NCBI GenBank assembly: GCA_035354435.1
Contig: DAOQAY010000074.1
Coordinates: 1 to 13,386 of the forward strand
Direction: 5' to 3'
Source: JAKLDO01 sp035354435
GTDB lineage: Bacteria; UBP6; UBA1177
Length of the DNA stretch: 13,386 bases
Made by a program: the position numbers and the translations under genes. The notes beneath the pieces are model-generated. The model saw nothing but the letters and a program-made list of their open reading frames with translations. It did not search any database and was not told where the DNA came from. Each line of letters starts with the position of its first letter. Position 1 is the first letter of the stretch. Shown one piece after another: positions 1 to 7,013 of the stretch.

Positions 1-1027
1 TTACTTTGAAACCGCGTCTTTTGAGTTCTATAAATATAATATTTTCAAGCAGTTTGCCAAAATCACTCTGTTCATCGGCTGTTTTTGCAAAAGAGGTATC
101 GTTCAGATAAACTTTTAAGGGCACACTTTTTAATATATCTCCTTTTTTATATGATATAAGCGGGCATTCATGAATAAAAAAAGCATCTTTCAGGTATTCC
201 ATGTATTCTGAAACAGTATTTATCGAAGCACTTTCACCGCCGGTTTTTAAAATATTTGATATCCTTGTTCTTGAAACTTCATCTGTCGGTGAAAAACAGA
301 AATAATCGGCCATTTTTCTTAAAAGAGATATATTTCTAATCTGATGTCTTGTTGCGATATCTCTGACTATTATTGAATCAATTGTTGCCGAAACAAGATT
401 CTGTCTTGCAAAAACATCTGCGACCTTGACAACTTCAGGCATTCCTCCGGCATTCAGATATTCAATACAGGCGGCTCTATCGGGAGACTTGTTGAGAAAC
501 GAACAGTATTCCATGAAAGATAACGGGTAAAGTGTCATCTCAAAACTTCTTCCGGCAAGGTATGTATGAAGTTCACCGCTTAACAGTTTTGCGTTTGAGC
601 CTGTGATTATAATTTTGTAGTCGGCAGTATAGTCTTCATAAAGAGAAACAACGGTTTTTTCCCAGTTTGCTATTTCCTGAACCTCATCAATTACTATGAA
701 AAGCCGTTCGCCAGGAATATGATTGAATTTCTCTTTCCATTCATTGAGAATCTTTTTGAATGTTCCGGAATCTTTCATAAAATCAATATCCTGAATAAAA
801 AGATTTGCATAGAATATTTTTGTCGGATCAACCTTTTTCTCATTGATCAGATATCTTATAAACTGCCTTGCAATAACACTTTTACCAGTTCTTCTTCCAC
901 CCGTAATTGTTATAATGTTTTTCGGCTCAAGCATAGAATCAAGAGCTGAAATGTAATCAGGACGGGCAATCCCGCAACCCGTAACAACACCGTCCCAGAA
1001 ATTAAACCTTTTAAAAATATCAAACAT
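1..1027 (-). CDS. AAA_14/DUF4143 family ATPase, 3' end cut by window edge
   Basis: ATP-binding protein of the AAA_14 plus DUF4143 type. These are cytoplasmic P-loop ATPases whose C-terminal part has a nuclease-like fold; their biological role is not settled. The ATG at 1027 follows a strong GGAGGTG (1040-1034) at 6-nt spacing. The reading frame stays open to the left edge (342 codons seen), so roughly the last 50-100 residues are missing. Visible motifs are Walker A GGRRTGKS (residues 43-50), Walker B LFIVIDEVQ (109-117), then ITGSNAKLL and the LAGRSFEMTLYPLSF segment typical of the family. Near the visible end is LLENIIFIELKRRGFKV, which matches the usual start of the DUF4143 nuclease-like part. 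It lies 126 nt downstream of the McrC-like gene on the same strand. Three palindromic boxes in that gap suggest separate control. Family assignment is firm; a defence role is inferred from location only. Confidence 0.9.
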   Translation of the reverse strand, partial: MFDIFKRFNFWDGVVTGCGIARPDYISALDSMLEPKNIITITGGRRTGKSVIARQFIRYLINEKKVDPTKIFYANLFIQDIDFMKDSGTFKKILNEWKEKFNHIPGERLFIVIDEVQEIANWEKTVVSLYEDYTADYKIIITGSNAKLLSGELHTYLAGRSFEMTLYPLSFMEYCSFLNKSPDRAACIEYLNAGGMPEVVKVADVFARQNLVSATIDSIIVRDIATRHQIRNISLLRKMADYFCFSPTDEVSRTRISNILKTGGESASINTVSEYMEYLKDAFFIHECPLISYKKGDILKSVPLKVYLNDTSFAKTADEQSDFGKLLENIIFIELKRRGFKV

Positions 1028-1069
1028 ATCAAACACCTCCGTAAAAACAGAAAGTAAAACCCTTGCATC

Positions 1070-1168
1070 TTTCACTATAATGAAATGTTTGTCAAGTTTT
1101 GTGTCATATGTTTCAGTATAATGAAATGTGTGAAGGCTTTCAGTGTGTTTTTTTCAGTATGATGAAAG
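1070..1168. promoter_or_regulatory. Three 16-bp palindromic boxes at exact 41-bp spacing
   Basis: Boxes at 1070-1085, 1111-1126 and 1152-1167 share the form TTTCA-N6-TGAAA, with centres CTATAA, GTATAA and GTATGA. Starts are 41 bp apart both times, close to four helical turns, so all boxes lie on one face of the DNA. The third overlaps the stop codon of the McrC-like gene. The first ends 43 bp upstream of the ATPase start at 1027, and a TTGACA reads on the minus strand at 1095-1090, between the first two boxes. This looks like an operator array for a dimeric DNA-binding protein controlling the ATPase gene. The binding protein is unknown. A small dispersed repeat is the alternative. Confidence 0.6.
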
Positions 1169-2461
1169 ATTTGGCAGGTCTGACAATCGTTTTTTTAGAA
1201 TTTCATCATGATTTTTGCTGGTTTCGTACTTAACGAATGGTATTGTCGCAGCGGTTATTGAGATAATCTGTTCTGAGTGTTCTGAGAATTCATCTTTTAT
1301 ATGATAAGTTTGTTCCCATTTTTCATTTTTCTGCGGGTAAAGGAGAAAAACATTATTGATTTTTGATCTGACGGCATAGGAAATTATCTGATACATATCG
1401 CCTTGCGCCGGTTTTGTGTCAATAGGAAGTTTGTATTTTGCATCGATTATACAAGTGTTTGGAATTTCAATATCTTTCTTGATTTTATAAGTGCCGTTTT
1501 CATCGAGTTTTTCTTCTTTTCTACATGCTTTTTCATAACCTTCCATCTTTTTTATAAAGCCGAGCAGAAATTCCTCATAAATTTTTTCCATTGGAATGAG
1601 AAAAGCAAAAAGAGAAAGTTTTCCGGAATCGGTTGTGTGAACAGCACTTGAAAGGAAAAGTCTGCAATATTCAACAATTGGTTTCAGGTGCGAAAACATC
1701 GGATTTAAGACAATTTTGTCACAATCAGAACTGGCGGCACTGATATTGGCCACATCATCAAGCAGAAACATGATTTCACTCAGAGTTTTTATGTTTATTT
1801 CTTTTAATTTATCAAGTTGTAACAACATTTTGCAGGTTGATTTTACAACCCGGTTAAAAATATTGTCATATTCAAATGATGAATACCTGCAAACTGGTTT
1901 GTGCCAGAGTCCTTTTGCGATGTTTTTTATGTATTCACCGAACTCAAGCTTGTCTTTTATTGCAGAAGTTTCTTCGGTGATTTCTTCATACTGCTGATAA
2001 GGAGAAGAGTTAAGAGTTTCAAGGGTATAGTTTGCAAAAAGCCATATGAAAATATCAAGAATGTCGGAGTCTTTTTTTTCCTGATCTGATTCAAATTTTG
2101 GAAACTTGAATCTGTCGATATAAGAAAGCCAGTAGAGAAGATTATCTGCAAAAAGATGCTTTAATTCAGCTTCTTTTTTACTGTTGTCAAAAACTTTAGG
2201 AAAAATGTTGAACGAGAAATCTTTATAAATAACAACTCCGGTATAATTTCTTGGAGTTATTGTGCCATCATAATTCAGTTTGAAAAATCGTTGACCGTTT
2301 GATTCTTTCTCTTTTTCAGTGTCGTTTCCGTAAAAAAATCCATCGGTCGGTCTATTTTCCCAGATTTTGTTAAGAAAACTCTCAAAATCTGCAAAATCCA
2401 AATCTTTGATTTTTTCAGACTTTGTATGTTCAAAAAGGTTAAAAACCTTATTTTCAGTCAT
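1154..2461 (-). CDS. mcrC: McrC-type PD-(D/E)XK nuclease subunit of an McrBC-like restriction system
   Basis: Nuclease partner of an McrB-type AAA+ GTPase. In the known system McrC joins McrB rings and cuts DNA carrying modified cytosine. The N-terminal half has the family pattern: GFFYGND, NGQRFFKLNYDGTITPRNYTG and VVIYKDFSFNIFPKVF. A middle segment GEYIKNIAKGLWHKPVCRYSS precedes the nuclease. The catalytic core is D-A-K at residues 340-342 (IIDAKYK), with an upstream acidic residue likely D330 and the family glutamine at 358 in GDMYQIISYA. At 435 residues it fits the longer McrC-family members (E. coli McrC is shorter). Its ATG overlaps the stop of the preceding YhcG half (ATGA, 2461-2458), and no strong ribosome site is seen, so translation probably depends on coupling. 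The split of that upstream gene may therefore affect how much McrC is made. DNA specificity cannot be read from the sequence. Confidence 0.88.
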   Translation of the reverse strand: MTENKVFNLFEHTKSEKIKDLDFADFESFLNKIWENRPTDGFFYGNDTEKEKESNGQRFFKLNYDGTITPRNYTGVVIYKDFSFNIFPKVFDNSKKEAELKHLFADNLLYWLSYIDRFKFPKFESDQEKKDSDILDIFIWLFANYTLETLNSSPYQQYEEITEETSAIKDKLEFGEYIKNIAKGLWHKPVCRYSSFEYDNIFNRVVKSTCKMLLQLDKLKEINIKTLSEIMFLLDDVANISAASSDCDKIVLNPMFSHLKPIVEYCRLFLSSAVHTTDSGKLSLFAFLIPMEKIYEEFLLGFIKKMEGYEKACRKEEKLDENGTYKIKKDIEIPNTCIIDAKYKLPIDTKPAQGDMYQIISYAVRSKINNVFLLYPQKNEKWEQTYHIKDEFSEHSEQIISITAATIPFVKYETSKNHDEILKKRLSDLPNLSSY

Positions 2462-3039
2462 TTCTGTTTATCTTCTTCATCAATTTTTTTTTCATAAACT
2501 GTTTCCAGAATTTTTCTTTCTTTAATTATTTCCTTTTGAAGCTCTTCTTCTGTCGGCAAAAATTTGAGATATTTGGACGCAAAAATTTGCTTACCTTCGC
2601 TTAAAACAGAATATTTGGCAACAACTTCACTTTTATCTGAGCAAAGAATCAATCCAATAGTCGGATTGTCACCGCACACCTTATGTTGATCTTCAAACAT
2701 CCTGACATAACCGTCCATTTGTCCGACATCTTTATGTGTTAATTTGCCGATTTTCAAATCAATTAACAGAAAACATTTGATAATATAGTTGTAAAACACC
2801 AGATCAATATAAAAATCTTCTTCGTCAAAACGGATGTGTTTCTGACGGGCAACAAAACAAAACCCTTTGCCAAGCTCAAGAAGGAACTCTTGCAGATTGT
2901 TAATAATTGCTTGTTCCAGATCGTTTTCATGAAGTGAGCTGCAATCAGGTAAATCAAGAAATTCAAGCACATAGGGATTTTTAAGAATACCGATCGGCTG
3001 GATGGTTTCTCCTTCCATTCTTTTGCGATTTGCAGGCAA
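2458..3039 (-). CDS. YhcG/DUF1016 C-terminal PD-(D/E)XK nuclease half, separated from its N-terminal half by an in-frame TAG
   Basis: Nuclease half of a YhcG (DUF1016) protein. The family segment KNPYVLEFLDLP is followed by the PD-(D/E)XK core: DFYIDLVFYN, then FLLIDLKIGK (D-L-K in place of the usual E-L-K) and GQMDGYV. The frame is the same as the N-terminal half at 3046-3609; only a TAG at 3048-3046 lies between them. If translated separately, it could start at TTG 3039, with AAGGAG 11 nt upstream (3056-3051) on the last codons of the first half, or at ATG 3018 without a clear ribosome site. Its stop overlaps the mcrC start. It could be a remnant of an interrupted gene, or the second half of a working two-piece protein made by coupled restart. 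The family is well recognised; activity is uncertain. Confidence 0.75.
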   Translation of the reverse strand: MPANRKRMEGETIQPIGILKNPYVLEFLDLPDCSSLHENDLEQAIINNLQEFLLELGKGFCFVARQKHIRFDEEDFYIDLVFYNYIIKCFLLIDLKIGKLTHKDVGQMDGYVRMFEDQHKVCGDNPTIGLILCSDKSEVVAKYSVLSEGKQIFASKYLKFLPTEEELQKEIIKERKILETVYEKKIDEEDKQK

Positions 3040-3045
3040 AAGTCC

Positions 3046-3609
3046 CTAGACTCCTTTATTTTTAAGGATTCGCTCATAATAAGAAGTTTGTATCTGCCGC
3101 TCAAGCTGAGTTTTTGACCATTTGCACTCGGCTGCTTCCATTTCATAAAAGTTTCTTGCATTGTTATCTTTTACCCTCATCAGGGCACGATAATGAGACC
3201 AGCCGAGATCAGGATTAAAATCATTTTTCAAATTAGCACCCGATTGGCGTGAAATTTGCACTGGAAAAGTTGTGTTTCCCGATTCAGCACCTTGTGGGTG
3301 CTGAATTATATATCTGTCTGAAAATACAAGATAAAACTTTCTGAAATATTGAAGATTTGTTACAGAAAAACCAGAACCGTATCTGTTGTTTAATTTTTCA
3401 GATAAATCAAGAACAACAGTTTTTCCATACTCTGCTCTTTTTTCTCCACATTGAATTTCTTCAACAATTTCGTGTCCTATCAACCAATATGCAATAACCA
3501 TGTTTGAGTTAACCGATCGAACAACATTACTGCGAGCCTGTTCAAGAATGGACACAACTCTTTCAAAAAGGTTGCTCTGTATTTTTGTCATTTCATTCTT
3601 TTTCTTCAT
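3046..3609 (-). CDS. YhcG/DUF1016 N-terminal domain half, ends at an in-frame TAG
   Basis: N-terminal (DUF1016_N) part of a YhcG-family protein. These are found in defence islands, often beside restriction genes; the N-terminal part is thought to bind DNA or partners. Recognisable blocks are AYWLIGHEIVEEIQ, AEYGKTVVLDLSEKLNNRYG, FSVTNLQYFRKFYLVF, LGWSHYRALMRVKDNNARNFY and the closing SKTQLERQIQTSYYERIL. I prefer ATG 3609, which has AGGTAA just upstream lying on the mcrB stop. A TTG at 3624 would extend it by five residues and overlap mcrB by 11 nt. It lies 4 nt after mcrB. The reading frame ends at TAG 3048-3046, right before the linker to the nuclease domain. Intact homologues continue as one chain of about 340-390 residues. 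Confidence 0.78.
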   Translation of the reverse strand: MKKKNEMTKIQSNLFERVVSILEQARSNVVRSVNSNMVIAYWLIGHEIVEEIQCGEKRAEYGKTVVLDLSEKLNNRYGSGFSVTNLQYFRKFYLVFSDRYIIQHPQGAESGNTTFPVQISRQSGANLKNDFNPDLGWSHYRALMRVKDNNARNFYEMEAAECKWSKTQLERQIQTSYYERILKNKGV

Positions 3610-3613
3610 TATG

Positions 3614-5743
3614 TTACCTGTCAATTATTTCATAGAATTCTTTCAGCTTGTTTGGATCATTAACAAAATATTCTTCAAGCAGAGGTTTTATTTTAAAATC
3701 AATTACGGCTTTTAATTTTTTTTCATCTTTAACTTTCATAAAGTATGAGTGTCCGATCTGAAAATCTTTTCCTTTTGATTTAACGATCTCTTCATTCAGT
3801 TTTTCCATTATTTCTCTGGCTTTTTTGAACTCGACAAGTTCCGGTCTTGGATCGAATCTGAAGAAGGTGAATCGTCTGCGTAGAGCAATGTCCAGAAGTG
3901 CAATTGAACGGTCAGCAGTGTTCATTGTTCCAATAATGAAAAGATTTGAAGGAACAGTAAAATCCTCCTGAGAATACGGGAGCTTAACTGTTAACATGCC
4001 ATCCCTTTTATCTTCTTCGATCAAAGTTATCAACTCGCCGAAAATACGGGAAATATTACCACGATTGATCTCGTCGATTATGAGAACGAAGCTTTGAGAG
4101 CTTAGAGTTTCTTTGATTATTTTTTGAGCTTTTTCAAATCGATCATCCTTAAGAGGATACAATGTTGTCATAGTAAAGAAATGATCCTCTAAAACAATCA
4201 TCTTTTCTTCTTTATTTGTCCACCATAGCCACTCAACTTTTCTTTTTTGAGAATAATACCGAAGTTTTTCATCAAACTCATAATTACCCGTCACTATTCC
4301 TATAGCACGAATTTTGCCTAATCCTGCCGGAACAATTATGTAATCGCCAGTTTTCACTTCATTAACAATATATTGAATAGATCTATAACCATTGGGATTA
4401 ATATCTTTTTCAGGTAGATTTTCGTATATCTTTTGAATTTCATCGTTGGGTTTTCCTGTATAATCAGTGTCTTTTCTGAAACCCAGAATTATATAAGAAT
4501 TTTTAATGCAAAAGTTGAAAACATTCTCATAGTCTTTAGTTCCGGCTTCACCCAGAGATATTTTCCAAATGTTTTTATTCGGATTTGCGTTTTTGCATTT
4601 ATCAGCTTTAGCACAAATGTTTTTGAAAATGCCGTCCACTCGTTTAAATTTCATTTCCTCTTTTTCCACATCCGGCTTTATTCCTTCAACAAAATCTTCG
4701 TAGCTGTATGACTGGTGGAATGTTATAAACTCAATTTGTCCCGATTTTCTGAGTTCACTAAATCTTTCAATTTCAGTGTCAGAAAGTTCGTTGTTTTTAA
4801 GATTTGTCATAACTTCAAAAGGATTGCCACCTTCAATTAATCTGACAGCAAAAGCAGTTGTGTTATAAGTTTTTCCTGTCCCCGGAGGTCCGTAAAGAAT
4901 TAAGTTGAGCGGTTGATTGCTTCCCTTCATTTTCTTAACAGGCTCATTTTTCTCAGAATTTCCAATAAATTTAGTCTTTTCTTCTTCCGACATGGAAAAG
5001 AACCTTTTCAATGCTTCAACGACTGGTGGATGAAGAATCCATTGAAGTTCATTGTTGAATTCATCGTTTTTTTTGAAATCAAAAAGGATTTCAACGAAAT
5101 ACCTTAAATTCTTTTTTCCTAAAATCTGACACAATCCTTTTGCAAGATGTCCGCATAACATATTTGCATGACCAATATTTGTGAGTCCTAGATTTTCTGT
5201 AATTATTCTTGCTGTTGTTGAATAGTTTTGCTGACTTAAATGAAATTGCAGTATTCTTTTCTGATTTTCGGAATGGCCGTTTTTTTTGCTGAAAAACTGG
5301 ATAAAAGCAAACAAAAATTTATCTGCCGTGGGAAAATCGGATTCTTTCGGGTCTTTTGGTTCGTATTCATCAGTTGTTTCTGGAAAAAAAGATTCTGATT
5401 CGACAATTTCATATCCAAGTTCTTCAGCTTTTCTGATAAATCGCAGGATATTTTTAAAATTCCATTCAGCTGCTATTGCAATCTTTTTTCCGTTCATATG
5501 TATGCTTTCTTCATCTTTATTGAACTTGGACAGACGGTGCAACTTATCTTCTGGAATGTTTTCAACATATTCTGCAATTTTCATCGAACCTTGAATTTCT
5601 TGGGGGAAGATTTCATTTATTCTGTCAACAGTTAAATCCGGATGATCTTCAACATATTTTTTAATCACTTCCCAAACTAATCTGGTTTTTGGCAGATTGG
5701 TTTTTCCATTGAAATTATACCTTGTGTAATCTCTGTCAGCCAT
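3614..5743 (-). CDS. mcrB: McrB-type AAA+ GTPase with N-terminal recognition domain and PUA/EVE-like insertion
   Basis: Motor subunit of an McrBC-like restriction system. McrB forms a nucleotide-driven ring that recognises modified DNA through its N-terminus and activates the McrC nuclease. The 709 residues show an N-terminal winged-helix-like domain (about 1-115), a helical region to about 270, Walker A GPPGTGKT (285-292), the McrB block FITFHQSYSYEDFVEGIKP (339-357), Walker B IIDEINRGNISRIFGEL (555-571), the GTPase signature GTMNTADRS (605-613) and LRRRF (621-625). Between Walker A and Walker B sits an extra domain at about 391-510, from WKISLGEAG through GDYIIVPAG and AIGIVTGNYEF to KRKVEWLW. 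It resembles the PUA-fold EVE family, which reads modified bases. The gene lies 14 nt after the NucS-like gene and 4 nt before the YhcG gene. AAA+ and McrB identity is firm; the EVE comparison is by pattern only. Confidence 0.9.
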   Translation of the reverse strand: MADRDYTRYNFNGKTNLPKTRLVWEVIKKYVEDHPDLTVDRINEIFPQEIQGSMKIAEYVENIPEDKLHRLSKFNKDEESIHMNGKKIAIAAEWNFKNILRFIRKAEELGYEIVESESFFPETTDEYEPKDPKESDFPTADKFLFAFIQFFSKKNGHSENQKRILQFHLSQQNYSTTARIITENLGLTNIGHANMLCGHLAKGLCQILGKKNLRYFVEILFDFKKNDEFNNELQWILHPPVVEALKRFFSMSEEEKTKFIGNSEKNEPVKKMKGSNQPLNLILYGPPGTGKTYNTTAFAVRLIEGGNPFEVMTNLKNNELSDTEIERFSELRKSGQIEFITFHQSYSYEDFVEGIKPDVEKEEMKFKRVDGIFKNICAKADKCKNANPNKNIWKISLGEAGTKDYENVFNFCIKNSYIILGFRKDTDYTGKPNDEIQKIYENLPEKDINPNGYRSIQYIVNEVKTGDYIIVPAGLGKIRAIGIVTGNYEFDEKLRYYSQKRKVEWLWWTNKEEKMIVLEDHFFTMTTLYPLKDDRFEKAQKIIKETLSSQSFVLIIDEINRGNISRIFGELITLIEEDKRDGMLTVKLPYSQEDFTVPSNLFIIGTMNTADRSIALLDIALRRRFTFFRFDPRPELVEFKKAREIMEKLNEEIVKSKGKDFQIGHSYFMKVKDEKKLKAVIDFKIKPLLEEYFVNDPNKLKEFYEIIDR

Positions 5744-5757
5744 CTTATTTTTCCATT

Positions 5758-6807
5758 TTACGATAATTCAATTTTTGAGTTATATTTAATCTTATCAATA
5801 AGTTCTATCAATATTTTGAAAAACTGACTAATTTCATTTTCGTCATATGATTTGTTAATTACCCACTTTAAATTTGTTTTTGCTGACTCAAAGAATTTCA
5901 GGTTTTCCAGAGATGTTTTATAAAAATCGATAATGGTTTCAGAATTGGGCACTTTCTTTCTTATTTCTTCTATTCCAGTGTAAATACTCTGTTTGAAAAC
6001 TGAATCCGGCGGATAACCGAAACATAGTCCCACAAATCCATTTTCAATTTCGAGATTCAGAGAAAATCCTTTTGATCCCCAACGGAAAAACAAATTCTGT
6101 TTTTTAGCAAATTCGAACAGTTCGTTGAATACAGTTTTTCCGTTTTTATCCAGTGAATCCATGAATTTCTTTTCATCAACTTTGGGTAGTTGCGTACTTG
6201 GTTTCACATCGCTTTTTATAAATGATTCTTCTCCGACGACAAAATCGCTTGTTATCATTTTTTCCAGAGAATAGTTCTGAAAATACTTGAATTCCATGCA
6301 ATAAATATCAAGTCCTTTTTTCCTTAAATAAAGCGAAGTCTGTTTGATGGGGTTAGACATTTCCTGAGCAACAATGACAAGCTTAGTCGATTTGTTGAAT
6401 GAAACTATGTCGTCTGAAGATAACTGAAAATATTCCTGATGGTATTCATCAAGAGCAGTTTCTTGTCCGATATAGGATCTGTATATTTCGTTAAGTGCGT
6501 CATAATCAAGATTTTCAACAAACGAAGCATATTCAAGTAATTGTGCAACGGTTTCTCTCGGCGTTTTTCCTCTTTTAAGCTCAATGACCACAGTGTTGCC
6601 AGATTTATCAAGACCCAGCAAGTCAATCCATGAACCGAGATTTGTCGGAATCTGTCTGCCGATTATCATAATTTTGCTGTCTTCAAAAAAATATTCCGGA
6701 TTGTTTTCGAGTAGATTTTCAAGATCGGATTCTTTGTTTTCTTCCTTAAAAACCTGTTCATTAAACGGAACGAATTTTCCATTTTTCCCGATTGTAAAAA
6801 GTTTCAT
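5758..6807 (-). CDS. NucS/DUF91-like PD-(D/E)XK endonuclease
   Basis: Predicted endonuclease with an N-terminal NucS-like PD-(D/E)XK domain. Motifs are an acidic helix ESDLENLLENNP (E30 the likely first catalytic acid), WIDLLGLD (D62), VVIELKRGK (E76 and K78) and the following AQLLEYAS (Q89). The second half (about 205-345) includes FFRWGSKGFSLNLEIENG, CFGYPP and an IEEIRKKV segment. This is a C-terminal domain seen in similar proteins but without a known function. The start at ATG 6807 has AGGAGG (6818-6813) five bases upstream, the best ribosome site in the operon. Its stop is 14 nt before mcrB. Homologues with this N-terminus act on mismatched or branched DNA in archaea and actinobacteria. 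Here the gene leads an McrBC-type operon, so an accessory defence role is the natural inference. The actual substrate is unknown. Confidence 0.8.
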   Translation of the reverse strand: MKLFTIGKNGKFVPFNEQVFKEENKESDLENLLENNPEYFFEDSKIMIIGRQIPTNLGSWIDLLGLDKSGNTVVIELKRGKTPRETVAQLLEYASFVENLDYDALNEIYRSYIGQETALDEYHQEYFQLSSDDIVSFNKSTKLVIVAQEMSNPIKQTSLYLRKKGLDIYCMEFKYFQNYSLEKMITSDFVVGEESFIKSDVKPSTQLPKVDEKKFMDSLDKNGKTVFNELFEFAKKQNLFFRWGSKGFSLNLEIENGFVGLCFGYPPDSVFKQSIYTGIEEIRKKVPNSETIIDFYKTSLENLKFFESAKTNLKWVINKSYDENEISQFFKILIELIDKIKYNSKIELS

Positions 6808-6816
6808 CTCTTCCTC

Positions 6817-6975
6817 CTAATATTTATTTCTTCTTTTTATCCCAAGCAATGCACTCAAAAAAGGGTCTTCTCTCAGCCATTTGGAGAACATTTGAAAAGA
6901 AAAAAGTCCGAGGTTGAGCGACCAGACGATCTTTGTCCATGGGATTTTTACGCTTTTGTTTCTTTTATTTCTCAT
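6817..6975 (-). CDS. Possible small basic protein (about 52 residues) leading the restriction operon
   Basis: A short reading frame ends in TAG at 6819-6817, overlapping the AGGAGG ribosome site of the NucS-like gene, so the two could be translationally coupled. The well-readable part is KIPWTKIVWSLNLGLF, then SKWLREDPFLSALLGIKRRNKY. The start would be an ATG near 6975 beginning MRNKRNK, preceded by GGAG at good spacing. The start region runs through an A-rich stretch (about 6950-6975) that I read with less certainty; a one- or two-base difference would break the frame into MRNKRK and a downstream open frame. I recognise no family. It has tryptophan-rich and basic segments but no clear membrane span. 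It may be a real small protein, a regulatory leader or a decayed remnant. Confidence 0.4.
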   Translation of the reverse strand: MRNKRNKSVKIPWTKIVWSLNLGLFSFQMFSKWLREDPFLSALLGIKRRNKY

Positions 6976-7013
6976 CTTTTTCTCCGTGGAAGTCGGTTAA
7001 TGATAACTAATTC

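Noticed and set aside
719..949. Plus-strand open frame of 76 codons within the ATPase gene
   Set aside because: It is the complement of the Walker A to Walker B region of a clear AAA_14 gene and has no ribosome site of note.
1070..1168. Short CRISPR-like array
   Set aside because: There are only three copies with 16-bp palindromic repeats, spacers of about 25 bp, overlap with a coding end and no cas genes nearby. A regulatory array fits better.
2763..3161. Overlapping minus-strand frame of 132 codons across the YhcG split
   Set aside because: Most of it has no family similarity and overlaps both YhcG halves. Only its short RDFCLQIAKEW stretch is of interest, and that is treated as a sign of possible indels rather than a gene.
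6940..6980. Programmed -1 frameshift in the A-rich start of the small ORF
   Set aside because: No proper X-XXY-YYZ slippery heptamer could be placed in the right frame, and uncertainty in reading the A-rich run is a simpler explanation.
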